Part shown: in pieces, positions 44,061-52,711 of the stretch | How the letters are laid out: the number at the start of each line of letters is the position of its first letter | Position numbering within the stretch: position 1 is the stretch's first letter | Origin: Nitricoxidireducens sp046726235 | GTDB taxonomy: Bacteria; Pseudomonadota; Gammaproteobacteria; Burkholderiales; Rhodocyclaceae | Reading direction: 5' to 3' | DNA: 64,000 bases | Assembly: GCA_046726235.1 (NCBI GenBank) | Contig: JBKPAD010000012.1 | Span: 175,000 to 238,999, forward strand | Notes under the pieces: model-generated | What the model saw: only the letters and a program-made list of their open reading frames with translations | What the model was told of the DNA's origin: nothing | Databases searched by the model: none | Made by a program: the position numbers and the translations under genes

Positions 44061-45319
44061 TCCTCTCCTCCTACGGAAGAGGCGCTGGCCCACAAGCCGG
44101 GCAGCGCACGCCGGTCGAGCTTGCCGCTGGCGGTGCGCGGCAGCGCGTCGACGCGCAGGAAGCGGCGCGGACGCCGCGCGGCGGGCAGTTGCGCGCGGCA
44201 CCATTCCTCGAGTTCGGCTTCGGCGACTTCGCCTTCGTAGGCGGCGGCGATGACGTCGCCCCAGACGGGATCGGCGAGCCCGGTTACGCCGGCCTCGCGC
44301 ACGCCGGGGCAGCCGGCGAGCCGCGATTCGACGTCGAGCGGATGCACGTTGACGCCGGCCGAGACCAGCATGTCGTCGGCGCGGCCGGCGACGTGCACGG
44401 TGCCGGCGGCGTCGACCCAGCCGAGGTCGCGCGTCAGCAGCCATTCCGATGCAGCGTCAGCCTCGCCGAGATAACCGGCCATGCGCGCCGGCGTGGCGAC
44501 GCGCAGCGTGCCGTCCGCCGCCGTGTCGAAGCGCACGCCGGGCAGCGGCGCGCCGACGTCGCCTTCCTGCCATGCATCGGCATTCGGACGCAGCGAGACG
44601 GTCGCCTGCGCGCAGCTCTCCGTCATGCCGTAGGTCGGGCAGACCGGCCAGCCCGCGGCGACGGCGCGGCGGAACAGCGGCAGCGACAGCGCGGCGCCGC
44701 CGACCAGCACGCAGCGCAGCGTCGTCGGCGGCCGCACGCCGAAGTCGAGCAGCCGCGCCAGCATCGGCGGCACCAGCGACAGATGCGTGATGCGCCGGCG
44801 CGAAAGGTCGCGCACGACCGTCGCGGCATCGAAGCCTTCATGGATCACCGCCGTCGCGCCGGCGCGCAGGCAGCGGTAGAGGATCATCGCGCCGCCGACG
44901 TGGTGCAGCGGCATGCAGGCGAGCCAGGCGTCGCGCGCGCGCAGGTCGAGCGCGCGCGCGCTCATGCGGGCGGCGGCGGCGACCGCGCGCCACGGCAGGC
45001 GCACGCCCTTGGGCGCGCCCTCGGAGCCGCTGGTGGCGACGATCAACGCCAGCCGCGGCGACGCGGCCGCAGCGGCCAGCGCCAGCAGGCGCTCGCGATG
45101 CGCGGCGTCGAGGTCGGGCGGCAGCGGAAACGCGGTGCCGCCGCCGAGCGCGCTCGTCACGAGCCCGAGCGCCAGCGTTGCGGCATCGCCTTCGAGCACC
45201 CGCAGGCCGGCGGCGCCCGGCAAGGCGAGCATGTCGCCGTAGCTGAGGCCACGGTGGGGCAGGATCAGCGCGGCAGCATCGGGATCGGCGCGTCGCAGCC
45301 AGGCGTTGAAGGGAATCAC
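44057..45319 (-). CDS. menE: o-Succinylbenzoate-CoA ligase
   Basis: Adenylates o-succinylbenzoate and joins it to CoA. The 420 residues contain the phosphate loop VATSGSEGAPKGV, PLHHVGGAMILYR, TYGMTESCAQA, the hinge-region GRADDMLVSAGVNVHP and the terminal catalytic-lysine motif PRTASGKLDRRAL. Shorter than many acyl-CoA ligases, as usual for MenE. GTG start with no strong ribosome site; 44 bp separate it from menC. Confidence 0.9.
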   Translation of the reverse strand: MIPFNAWLRRADPDAAALILPHRGLSYGDMLALPGAAGLRVLEGDAATLALGLVTSALGGGTAFPLPPDLDAAHRERLLALAAAAASPRLALIVATSGSEGAPKGVRLPWRAVAAAARMSARALDLRARDAWLACMPLHHVGGAMILYRCLRAGATAVIHEGFDAATVVRDLSRRRITHLSLVPPMLARLLDFGVRPPTTLRCVLVGGAALSLPLFRRAVAAGWPVCPTYGMTESCAQATVSLRPNADAWQEGDVGAPLPGVRFDTAADGTLRVATPARMAGYLGEADAASEWLLTRDLGWVDAAGTVHVAGRADDMLVSAGVNVHPLDVESRLAGCPGVREAGVTGLADPVWGDVIAAAYEGEVAEAELEEWCRAQLPAARRPRRFLRVDALPRTASGKLDRRALPGLWASASSVGGEE

Positions 45320-45363
45320 CGGTCGATTCTACGATGGTGAAAACGCGGTTCGCATGAGACAGA

Positions 45364-46419
45364 TCAAACCGGCAAGGCGGGCTCGAAACCGAGTCCGGGC
45401 GCATCCGGCAGGCGCATGCGGCCGTCGACGATTTCCGGCGCCGGACCGACGTCCACCGCAAGCCACTCGCTCGTGCCGAGGCCGTGCGCGAGTTCCGCCG
45501 ACGCCGGCAGCGCGGCGGCGAGATGCGCTGCCGCCGTGACGCCGACGGCCGACTCGACCACCGAGGTCAGCACCACCTCCATGCCCGCCTTGCGCGCCTT
45601 TGCCGCCAACTCCAGCGCGGCCTTGGCGCCGCCGAGGCGCGCCGGCTTGACCACCAGCCGGCGCACCGCGCGCGCGGCGAGGATCGCGTCGATGCCGAAG
45701 TCCGGCAGCGATTCGTCGATGGCGATCGCGAACGGCAGCGCCGCCTGCAGGCGGCCGAGGCGCGCCAGCGTCGGCGCGGCCAGCGGCTCTTCGACGCCTT
45801 CGATCGGCAGGTTCGCGACCGCGGACAGGAAGCGCCAGGCATCGGCGTCGCTCCAGGCGCGATTGGCGTCGAGCCGCAGGCGCAGGCGGCCGCCGGTATC
45901 GTGGTGAACCCTCAGCAGGCGTTCGATTTCGACATCGGGCTCGTCGAGCCCGACCTTGATCTTGGCGATCGCGTACCCGTGTTCGAGCGCGGCCGCGGCG
46001 CGCGCGGCGCAGCCCGGGTCGAGCGCGCCGAGCGCGGCGTTGACGGCGATGCTGGTGGCCGGCGGCGCGCCGAGCAGGCTCGCGAGCGATTTGCCTTGCG
46101 CGCGCGCTTCGAGATCGAGCAGTGCAGTCTCGAGCGCCCAGCGCGCCTCGGGCACGTCGATGTTCGCGAGGCGCGACCGCAGCGCGTCGACCGGCAGGCC
46201 GGCGGCGTCGGCGAGCGCCGCGTTCAGCGCCGCGAACACACGCGCCTCGGCCGCCTCGTCGGAACTCGGCAGCGGCGCGCAATCGCCCCAGCCGGTGAGG
46301 CCGTCCGAGCTGACGGCGACCAGCATGCCGCGGCGCTCGACGAGCGTCGCCGCGGCGGCCGTCCACGGACGCTTCAGCGGCAGGCGATACGGAATGGCGC
46401 GGGCGGCGGCGATGCGCAT
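45364..46419 (-). CDS. menC: o-Succinylbenzoate synthase
   Basis: Enolase-superfamily dehydratase making o-succinylbenzoate. The 351 residues retain the catalytic Lys pair (IAKIKVG), the metal ligands Asp (LRLDANRAW), Glu (GVEEPL) and Asp (AIDES), and the second Lys (LVVKPARLGG). The family overlaps dipeptide epimerases; the men context settles the call. Confidence 0.9.
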   Translation of the reverse strand: MRIAAARAIPYRLPLKRPWTAAAATLVERRGMLVAVSSDGLTGWGDCAPLPSSDEAAEARVFAALNAALADAAGLPVDALRSRLANIDVPEARWALETALLDLEARAQGKSLASLLGAPPATSIAVNAALGALDPGCAARAAAALEHGYAIAKIKVGLDEPDVEIERLLRVHHDTGGRLRLRLDANRAWSDADAWRFLSAVANLPIEGVEEPLAAPTLARLGRLQAALPFAIAIDESLPDFGIDAILAARAVRRLVVKPARLGGAKAALELAAKARKAGMEVVLTSVVESAVGVTAAAHLAAALPASAELAHGLGTSEWLAVDVGPAPEIVDGRMRLPDAPGLGFEPALPV

Positions 46420-46438
46420 TTGCGACGGCCGCGTGGCT

Positions 46439-47266
46439 TCAGGGCCGGCGGCGGTACTTGGTGAAGTCGGGCGGCCGCTTCTGCAGCCAGGCGTCGCGGC
46501 CTTCGCGGCCTTCGGCCGTCATGTAGAACAGGCCGGTCGCCTGGCCGGCGAGTTCCTGGATGCCGGCGAGGCCGTCGGTGTCGGCGTTGAAGCCGGCCTT
46601 GATCATGCGCAGCGCGGTCGGCGAGAGCTGCAGCATGTCGCGGCACCAGGCGACGGTCTCCTCCTCGAGCCGGTCGAGCGGCACGACGGCGTTGACGAGG
46701 CCCCAGTCGAGCGCGGTCTGCGCGTCGTACTGGCGGCAGAGGAACCAGATCTCCTTGGCGCGCTTGAGGCCGATGGTGCGCGCCATGATGCCGGCGCCGA
46801 GGCCGGCGTCGAAGCTGCCGACGCGCGGGCCGGTCTGGCCGAAGCGCGCGTTGTCGGCGGCGATCGTCAGGTCGCAGACGAGGTGCAGCACGTGGCCGCC
46901 GCCGATGGCGTAGCCGGCGACCATCGCCACCACGGGCTTGGGCAGGCGGCGGATCTGCATCTGCAGGTCGAGCACGTTGAGGTGCGGCGTGCCGCTGGCG
47001 GCGTCGTGGTAGCCGCCGTCGTCGCCGCGCACCGTCTGGTCGCCGCCCGAGCAGAAGGCTTCCGTGCCGGCGCCGGTGAACACGATGACGCCGACCTGCG
47101 GATCGCGATGCGCGCGCGCGAAGGCGTCCTGCAGTTCGACGATGGTCTCGGGGCGGAAGGCGTTGCGCCGCCGCGCGCGGTTGATGGTGATGCGGGCGAT
47201 GCCGTCGCCCGAGAGGTCGTAGAGGATGTCGCCGTAGTCGGCGCCGGAAGTCCAGTTCGTCGTCAT
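46439..47266 (-). CDS. menB: 1,4-Dihydroxy-2-naphthoyl-CoA synthase
   Basis: Crotonase-fold ring-closing enzyme. 275 residues with TINRARRRNAFRPETI, FCSGGDQTVRGDDGGY, AGYAIGGGHVLHLVCDLTIA and GPRVGSFDAGLG, which together are diagnostic of MenB rather than generic enoyl-CoA hydratases. Start taken at ATG 47266. It lies 10 bp after menA and 19 bp before menC. Confidence 0.95.
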   Translation of the reverse strand: MTTNWTSGADYGDILYDLSGDGIARITINRARRRNAFRPETIVELQDAFARAHRDPQVGVIVFTGAGTEAFCSGGDQTVRGDDGGYHDAASGTPHLNVLDLQMQIRRLPKPVVAMVAGYAIGGGHVLHLVCDLTIAADNARFGQTGPRVGSFDAGLGAGIMARTIGLKRAKEIWFLCRQYDAQTALDWGLVNAVVPLDRLEEETVAWCRDMLQLSPTALRMIKAGFNADTDGLAGIQELAGQATGLFYMTAEGREGRDAWLQKRPPDFTKYRRRP

Positions 47267-47276
47267 GGCGGCGAGT

Positions 47277-48167
47277 TTACAGGAGGCAGCCGATAGCAAG
47301 CAGCAGGCCGAAGACGAACTGGGCGCGCGCAGTGTCGGCCAGCACGCGGTTCAGCGCGGCGCCGCGCGCGGCGCGCAGGCGCAGCACCACCGCGATCGCC
47401 GCCGGCAGCGCCAGCAGCGCCAGCCATGCGCCGGCGCGCTCGGCCGCCAGCAGCGGCACTGCGGCGAACGGCAGGAACAGCAGGACGCCATGGAGCCGCC
47501 GGGCACCCTCGTCGCCGAGCACGGCGGCCAGCGTGCGCCGGCCGGCGGCGGCGTCGGCGACGACGTCGCGCAGGTTGTTGACCAGCAATACCGCGGCGGC
47601 CGGAAAGCCGAGCGCGCCGCCCGCGATCAAGGCCGGCACGGAAAGGTGCCCCGCCTGCAGCCAGTAGCTGCCGGCGACGGCAACGAGGCCGAAGAACACC
47701 CAGACGAAGACCTCGCCGAAGGGCGTGTGCGAGATCGGCCGCGCACCGCCCGAATAGGCGTAGCCGGCCAGCAGCGAGGCGCAGCCGACGGCGAAGATCG
47801 GCCAGCCGCCGATGGCGACCAGATAGACGCCGAGCAGCAGCGCGGTGAAGAAGGCGGCGTGCGACGCGCCGCGCACCTGCGCCGGCGTCGCCCAGCCGGC
47901 AGCAGTGACGCGCAGCGGCCCGAGGCGATCGCCGCCGTCGTTGCCGCCCTCGAAGTCGGCGGCGTCGTTGTGCAGGTTGGTGCCGACCTGGATCAGCAGC
48001 GCGGCGGCCAGCGTCGCCAGCGCGGCGCCCCACACCGGTGTAGCGCCCTCGGCCCAGGCCAGCGCAGTGCCGACGAGCACCGGCGCGGCGGCCAGCGTCA
48101 GGGTGCGCGGGCGCGCAGCCGTCCACCACAGGCGCAAGCCGCGGGGCGGCAGGGTGAGCGCCGTCAT
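47277..48167 (-). CDS. menA: 1,4-Dihydroxy-2-naphthoate polyprenyltransferase
   Basis: Attaches the isoprenoid tail to DHNA in the membrane. 296 residues with about nine helices; the prenyl-diphosphate motif is NLHNDAADFEGGND, and ARPRTLTLAAAPVLVGTALA opens the protein as in MenA. Begins one base after the tlpA stop, linking the men genes to the nos genes physically. menG/ubiE and menH are not in the window. Confidence 0.92.
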   Translation of the reverse strand: MTALTLPPRGLRLWWTAARPRTLTLAAAPVLVGTALAWAEGATPVWGAALATLAAALLIQVGTNLHNDAADFEGGNDGGDRLGPLRVTAAGWATPAQVRGASHAAFFTALLLGVYLVAIGGWPIFAVGCASLLAGYAYSGGARPISHTPFGEVFVWVFFGLVAVAGSYWLQAGHLSVPALIAGGALGFPAAAVLLVNNLRDVVADAAAGRRTLAAVLGDEGARRLHGVLLFLPFAAVPLLAAERAGAWLALLALPAAIAVVLRLRAARGAALNRVLADTARAQFVFGLLLAIGCLL

Positions 48168-48653
48168 CTACTTCAGCGCAGCGCTGAAGGCCGCTTCGAC
48201 GTCGGCCGCCGTCATGGCGCCGAGCTTCTTATAGACGACGTTGCCGTTGCGGTCGACGGCGAGGGTGAACGGCAGGCCCGCGCGCTGGTTGCCGAGCGCC
48301 TGCATCAGCGGGATGCCCTGCTCCTTCGCCAGCAGCACCGGGTAGTCGATCTCATAGGCCTTGGCGAACTCGCGCACGGCGTCGGCCTTGTCCTCCAGGC
48401 CGAGTCCGAGCACCTCGACGCGCCCCTTGTGCTTCGCGCGCGCCTTCGAGAGTTCGGGAATCTCGGCGCGGCAGGGGCCGCACCAGCGCGCCCAGAAGTT
48501 GACCACCAGCGGCTTGCCCTTCCAGGCCGCGACCGCGGCGGGCTTGTCGTCGAGGTCGTGCAGCTTGGCAGCGAAGAGCGGCGCGGACGAAGGCATCTCC
48601 TGCGCCAGCGCCTGCCCCGCGACCAGCAGCAGCGCCGCCGCCAACAGCCTCAC
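48168..48653 (-). CDS. TlpA-like thioredoxin of the nos unit
   Basis: A 161-residue exported thioredoxin-fold protein: signal peptide (cleavage near ALAQ-EMPS), active site RWCGPC (FWARWCGPCRAEIP) and cis-Pro LPFTLAVD. Its position between nosY and menA, with a GTG start overlapping nosY (GTGA), suggests it keeps copper-chaperone or cytochrome cysteines reduced for NosZ or NosL maturation. The link to nos is inference. Confidence 0.85.
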   Translation of the reverse strand: MRLLAAALLLVAGQALAQEMPSSAPLFAAKLHDLDDKPAAVAAWKGKPLVVNFWARWCGPCRAEIPELSKARAKHKGRVEVLGLGLEDKADAVREFAKAYEIDYPVLLAKEQGIPLMQALGNQRAGLPFTLAVDRNGNVVYKKLGAMTAADVEAAFSAALK

Positions 48654-49477
48654 GGCAGGTCCCCGCGGCGGAACAGGTGGTAGCCGAGCAGCGCGGCGCC
48701 GAGGCCCAGCACGGTCGGGTAAGCGAGCGCGAACACCTGGTAGCCGAGCGTGCCGAAGGTGTCGAGGATCACGTAGGCCGACGGCCCGAGCACGATCAGC
48801 TGCGGATCGAACAGCGCCAGCGCGGCGGTGCGGAACACCTGCAGCGGATTGGCGAGCGCGAAGGAGACGGCGACCTCGGGCGCGACCTTGCCCTGGATCA
48901 TCACGCCGAGCAGGATCAGGTCGAGGAACAGCAGCAGCGTCAGCCAGACCATGAAGGCGGCACCCTGCGCCACGTCGGTGCTGCGCGCCAGCGCCGAGAT
49001 CAGCATGCCGAGGCCGAGGAAGCAGGCGGCCATGGCGGCGAGCAGCGCCGTGTAATAGCCGAACATGCCCCACGGAATCTCGATGCCCATCGCGACGCCG
49101 ATGACCACCGAGGCGAGCATGGCGACGAACACCGGCGCGAAGATGACCAGATAGCGGCCGAGGATCTTGCCCCAGAACCACGCCGCCAGCGACACCGGCA
49201 GCGACAGCAGGTATTCGAAGACGCCGGCCTCGCGGTCGCCGGCGACCGAACGCACGGTGGTGATGAGGACGAAGATCGGCAGGATCGCCATCGTCAGCTG
49301 GATGTAGGTGACGAGCAGGCGCGAAAGGCCGATGAAGCCGAGCACGCGCGATTCGGTGAGGCCGAACAGGAACAGCAGCGCGACGATGCCGCCGAACACC
49401 AGCGTGTAGATCTGGAACCAGCGCGCGCGCAGCGATTCGACGATGTCGAGACGGGCGGTGAGCCAAAGTTGTTTCAT
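48650..49477 (-). CDS. nosY: NosY ABC transporter permease
   Basis: Membrane part of the NosDFY machinery that matures the CuZ site of N2O reductase. 275 residues with six helices; RSVAGDREAGVFEYLLSLPVSLAAWFWGKILGR is typical of the ABC-2/NosY family. It lies 13 bp after nosL and overlaps tlpA. In this cluster nosL precedes nosY, unlike the F-Y-L order common elsewhere. Confidence 0.92.
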   Translation of the reverse strand: MKQLWLTARLDIVESLRARWFQIYTLVFGGIVALLFLFGLTESRVLGFIGLSRLLVTYIQLTMAILPIFVLITTVRSVAGDREAGVFEYLLSLPVSLAAWFWGKILGRYLVIFAPVFVAMLASVVIGVAMGIEIPWGMFGYYTALLAAMAACFLGLGMLISALARSTDVAQGAAFMVWLTLLLFLDLILLGVMIQGKVAPEVAVSFALANPLQVFRTAALALFDPQLIVLGPSAYVILDTFGTLGYQVFALAYPTVLGLGAALLGYHLFRRGDLP

Positions 49478-49490
49478 CGCTTATTTGCCC

Positions 49491-49958
49491 TTACCTGCCT
49501 TTGGCGAGCACGTGGGTGCGCATGTCGGCGTACTCCAGCGCGCCGGCCTGCGGCGCGGCGGCGGCGCCGTAGTTGTAGCCCATCGGCGAGGTCCTGCCGC
49601 CGATGTACCACGCCTTCTTCGCATCGAGCCACTGCACGGCTTCGCCGCGGCTGGCGACGTCGGCGACCCAGAGGCGCGTCGCCGGGTCGCTGCCCCAAGG
49701 TTGCTCCTTGAGCCAGAACATGGCGCAGCCGATGTCGTCGAACTTGTAGTTGGCGTCCTTGGGGCCGCCCTTCGCCTGCGCGGCGAAGCGGCGGTCGGAC
49801 AGCGCCATGTTGCAGCGGACGCAGGTGTCGCGGTCCCACTTGATCTCGACCATGCCCTCGGGCATCGAGGCGCGGCCACAGGCGGAGAGCAGCGCGGCCA
49901 GCGGCGTCAGCGCGAAGCCGGCGGTGGTGGTGGCGGTGAGGAATTGCCGGCGCTTCAC
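49491..49958 (-). CDS. nosL: NosL copper chaperone lipoprotein
   Basis: A 155-residue outer-face lipoprotein. The N-terminus combines a twin-arginine-like RRQFL with lipobox LSAC (Cys27). The Cu(I) site CVRCNM (Cys46, Cys49, Met51) is that of NosL. It delivers copper for NosZ assembly. GTG start overlaps the nosF stop. FDDIGCAMFWL and GYNYGA are further family motifs. Confidence 0.92.
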   Translation of the reverse strand: MKRRQFLTATTTAGFALTPLAALLSACGRASMPEGMVEIKWDRDTCVRCNMALSDRRFAAQAKGGPKDANYKFDDIGCAMFWLKEQPWGSDPATRLWVADVASRGEAVQWLDAKKAWYIGGRTSPMGYNYGAAAAPQAGALEYADMRTHVLAKGR

Positions 49959-50818
49959 GCGGCCTCTCTTTCGGTCAGCGAGACGTGGTCGATCACGGCG
50001 ACGTAGCGCGAGATCATGCCCATGAAGCGCAGGCGGTCGGGGCCGGCGACCTCGCCTTCCCAGGCGGTGCCGTCGTCGGCCGCGTCGCGGAAGTTCCAGG
50101 TCGTCAGCGCCTTGACCAGAGCCGGCTCGATGCGCTTCATGGTCACGCGGCAGTCGAGCAGGCCCGACAGCGAAACGTCGTCGGCGACCTTGTCGTCGAG
50201 CACGACCTTGCCCATGTCGAGTTCGATGACGCGGTTGACCAGCGTCGACACCTCGTTCAAACGGTGGCTGGAAATCAGCATCGTCGCGTCGTGCTGGCGC
50301 TCGGCGAGCAGCTCGAAGAAGATCTTGCGCGCTTCGGGGTCGAGGTTCGCGGCCGGCTCGTCCATCACCAGCACTTTCGCTTCGCGGCCGAGCGCGATGG
50401 CGATCAGGATCTTCTGCTTCATGCCGCCCGAGAGGCGTACGAACTGGCGGTCGAGGATCGGCGCCGTGTCGAGGCCGAGGCGGCCGGCGATGGCGTGGAT
50501 GCGCGCGGCGTCGGTGCCGCACAGCGCGGCCGAGAAATCGACCAGCTGGCCGACCGGCATCTTCAGCGGCGGCGGCAGCTGCGGCACGAAGCCGATGGCG
50601 CCGAGCACCTCGGTGCGGTTGCGGCGCGGGTCGCGGCCGTCGATGGTGACTTCGCCGTCGAAGACGTATTCGCCGAGCAGGCAGCGGATCAGCGTCGTCT
50701 TGCCGGCGCCGTTCGAGCCGATCAGGGCGATGCGCTCGCCGAGGCCGATCTCGATGTCGATGCCATCGAGCACGCGCGCGCGCCTGAAGGTCTTGGAAAC
50801 GTTGCTGAACCGGATCAT
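49955..50818 (-). CDS. nosF: NosF ABC transporter ATPase
   Basis: A 287-residue ABC ATPase: Walker A GSNGAGKTT (residues 34-42), signature LSGGMKQK, Walker B VLVMDEPAANLDP and the H-loop SSHRLNEV. Works with NosY and periplasmic NosD. Start at ATG 50818. A 62-bp gap separates it from nosH upstream, the largest within the nosGHFLY stretch. The NosD-NosF-NosY complex is known to be needed for CuZ assembly. Confidence 0.93.
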   Translation of the reverse strand: MIRFSNVSKTFRRARVLDGIDIEIGLGERIALIGSNGAGKTTLIRCLLGEYVFDGEVTIDGRDPRRNRTEVLGAIGFVPQLPPPLKMPVGQLVDFSAALCGTDAARIHAIAGRLGLDTAPILDRQFVRLSGGMKQKILIAIALGREAKVLVMDEPAANLDPEARKIFFELLAERQHDATMLISSHRLNEVSTLVNRVIELDMGKVVLDDKVADDVSLSGLLDCRVTMKRIEPALVKALTTWNFRDAADDGTAWEGEVAGPDRLRFMGMISRYVAVIDHVSLTEREAA

Positions 50819-50880
50819 GCGGCGGATTCTAACGGTGGATGGTGCCGGTTCCTTGATTCCCGTCATTAAAGCGCGGGTAC

Positions 50881-51852
50881 TCAAACGAGCTTGGACAGGC
50901 CCTTCACCTCGAAGCTCAGCGAGCCCGTCGGGCAGGCGTCGACGCACAGGCCGCAGCGCGTGCAGTCGGGGCCGATGGCGACCTCGGTGTCGGCGGCGCG
51001 ACCCTTGATCACCGTGTCGAGCACGTGCGGCACCAGGCACACCTTGCGGCAATCGCCCTCGTGGAAGCAGCCCTCGAGCTTGTAGGTGACGCGCAGCGGC
51101 GAGAAGATGCCGACGACGCCGTAGGTGAGCCCGATCGGGCAGGCGTAGCGGCACCAGGCGCGGCGCACGAAGAACACCTCGAACACCAGCAGCGCCAGCA
51201 CCCAGAGCAGCGCCAGGCCCGGCCCGTAGATCAGCGCGCGCGAGACGATGCCGGTGGGCGAAATCGATTCGAAGACGGTGTAGCCGGTGACGACGGCGAG
51301 CAGCGCGAACACGATCCAGAACACGGTGCGCAAGCTGCGGTTGATGTTCTGGTCAGACGCCACCAGCTTCATCGCCACCAGCTTGACGTGGATCTTCTCG
51401 GCGAACTCGGCCAGCAGGTGGTAGGGGCAGACCCAGGAACAGAAGGTGCGTCCGCCGAGCAGCAGCCAGAGCACGAACACGGTCGCCGTGCCGATGACGA
51501 GGTTCACGATGATGTGCTTGTGCGCGAGCATCACCTGCAGCGCCGAGTTGAGGTCGATCAGGTGGAAGCCGACGAAGCGCGAGGCCGTCAGCGCGCCCTC
51601 GAGGATCTGGATGTCGAAGTAGAACGAGACCGTGAACAGCAGGTTGCAGAACAGCAGCACGGCCCAGCGGCGATTGCGCCACTTGTTCGACTTGAGCGCC
51701 TCGGCGTGCAGCTTCTCGCGCAGCGCCTTCTGCTCGCCCTTGTCGGTCGTCTTCTTGTAGAAGTGGATCTGCTGCGCGCGCTCGGTGATCTTCTCCGGCT
51801 TCTTCGTCGCGCGGCCGAGCATGACCAAGACGTCGTCGATGAGCTTGCTCAT
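50881..51852 (-). CDS. nosH: NosH, NapH-type membrane Fe-S quinol dehydrogenase subunit
   Basis: A 323-residue protein with four helices, two CxxxCP motifs (CSWVCPY, CRYACPIG) as in NapH/NosR, and two ferredoxin-type clusters (CFHEGDCRKVCLVP, CTRCGLCVDACP). In epsilonproteobacterial and other clade II nos operons, NosG and NosH are proposed to form a menaquinol dehydrogenase that feeds cytochromes c and NosZ in place of NosR. It lies 7 bp after nosG. Confidence 0.9.
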   Translation of the reverse strand: MSKLIDDVLVMLGRATKKPEKITERAQQIHFYKKTTDKGEQKALREKLHAEALKSNKWRNRRWAVLLFCNLLFTVSFYFDIQILEGALTASRFVGFHLIDLNSALQVMLAHKHIIVNLVIGTATVFVLWLLLGGRTFCSWVCPYHLLAEFAEKIHVKLVAMKLVASDQNINRSLRTVFWIVFALLAVVTGYTVFESISPTGIVSRALIYGPGLALLWVLALLVFEVFFVRRAWCRYACPIGLTYGVVGIFSPLRVTYKLEGCFHEGDCRKVCLVPHVLDTVIKGRAADTEVAIGPDCTRCGLCVDACPTGSLSFEVKGLSKLV

Positions 51853-51859
51853 GCCGTCC

Positions 51860-52711
51860 TCACGCCTTCCACACTTCGCGCGGCTCGATGACGATCGCCG
51901 CCGGCTCGACCGGGCAGATCATTTCGCAGACGCCGCAGCCGACGCAGGGCTCGTGCACGACGGGCTGCTTGCGCTGGGTGCCGTCCGGCGCATACATGGT
52001 CTCGATCGAGATCGCGCCCTTCACCGGGCATTCGCGCACGCAGAGGTCGCACTCGGGAACGTCGTAGGGATGGTCGGCGATCTTGATCGGCTTCCAGCGG
52101 TCGACGTCCATGTAGCGCATCTGGCCCTCGAAGCCGGGTCCGCGCACCTGGCCCTTGAAACCCTGGCCCTTGACGGCGAGGCAGGTCTCGGGGCGCACCA
52201 GGCGGGCGACGCCGATGCGCTCCTTGAGGTTCAGCGTCGGCTCCGCATCCTTTTCCTTGGCGATCAGGATCGGCTTGGACGCCAGCGCCGCGCCTTCGCG
52301 CACCGGCATGTACTCGGGCTTCTTGTAGGTCAGCGAACCGGTCGGGCAGGCGAGGATGCACTGCACGGCGTCGCAGGAGAAGTCGCAGGCCTGCTCGCGG
52401 GCGTCGATGTAGGGCACGCCGACGCCGAAGCCGTCGACGAGGTCGGCGAGCTTGATCGCCTGCACCGGGCAGACCTGCACGCACTGGCCGCACTTGATGC
52501 AGGAGGCGAGGAACTCTTGCTCGTCGAGTGCGCCGGGCGGGCGCAGGCGTTTGCGCTGGGCGTAGGCGAGCGGCAGCCAACCCGACAGCGCCGCGCCCAT
52601 GACGCCACCGGTGAGCAGCACGGTGCGCAGGAAGCGGCGGCGCGCCTGGCGCTTGCGTTCGGTCGACAGCGGCGGCTTGGGTGCGGCCGGCTTGCTGGTC
52701 TCGTCGCTCAT
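51860..52711 (-). CDS. nosG: NosG, NapG-type ferredoxin subunit
   Basis: A 283-residue periplasmic polyferredoxin with a twin-arginine signal (ARRRFLRTVLL) and four cysteine clusters, including CIKCGQCVQVCP, CDAVQCILACP, CDLCVRECP and CVGCGVCEMICP. Partner of NosH in menaquinol oxidation for N2O reduction. The ATG overlaps the nosD stop by 4 bp. Confidence 0.9.
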   Translation of the reverse strand: MSDETSKPAAPKPPLSTERKRQARRRFLRTVLLTGGVMGAALSGWLPLAYAQRKRLRPPGALDEQEFLASCIKCGQCVQVCPVQAIKLADLVDGFGVGVPYIDAREQACDFSCDAVQCILACPTGSLTYKKPEYMPVREGAALASKPILIAKEKDAEPTLNLKERIGVARLVRPETCLAVKGQGFKGQVRGPGFEGQMRYMDVDRWKPIKIADHPYDVPECDLCVRECPVKGAISIETMYAPDGTQRKQPVVHEPCVGCGVCEMICPVEPAAIVIEPREVWKA

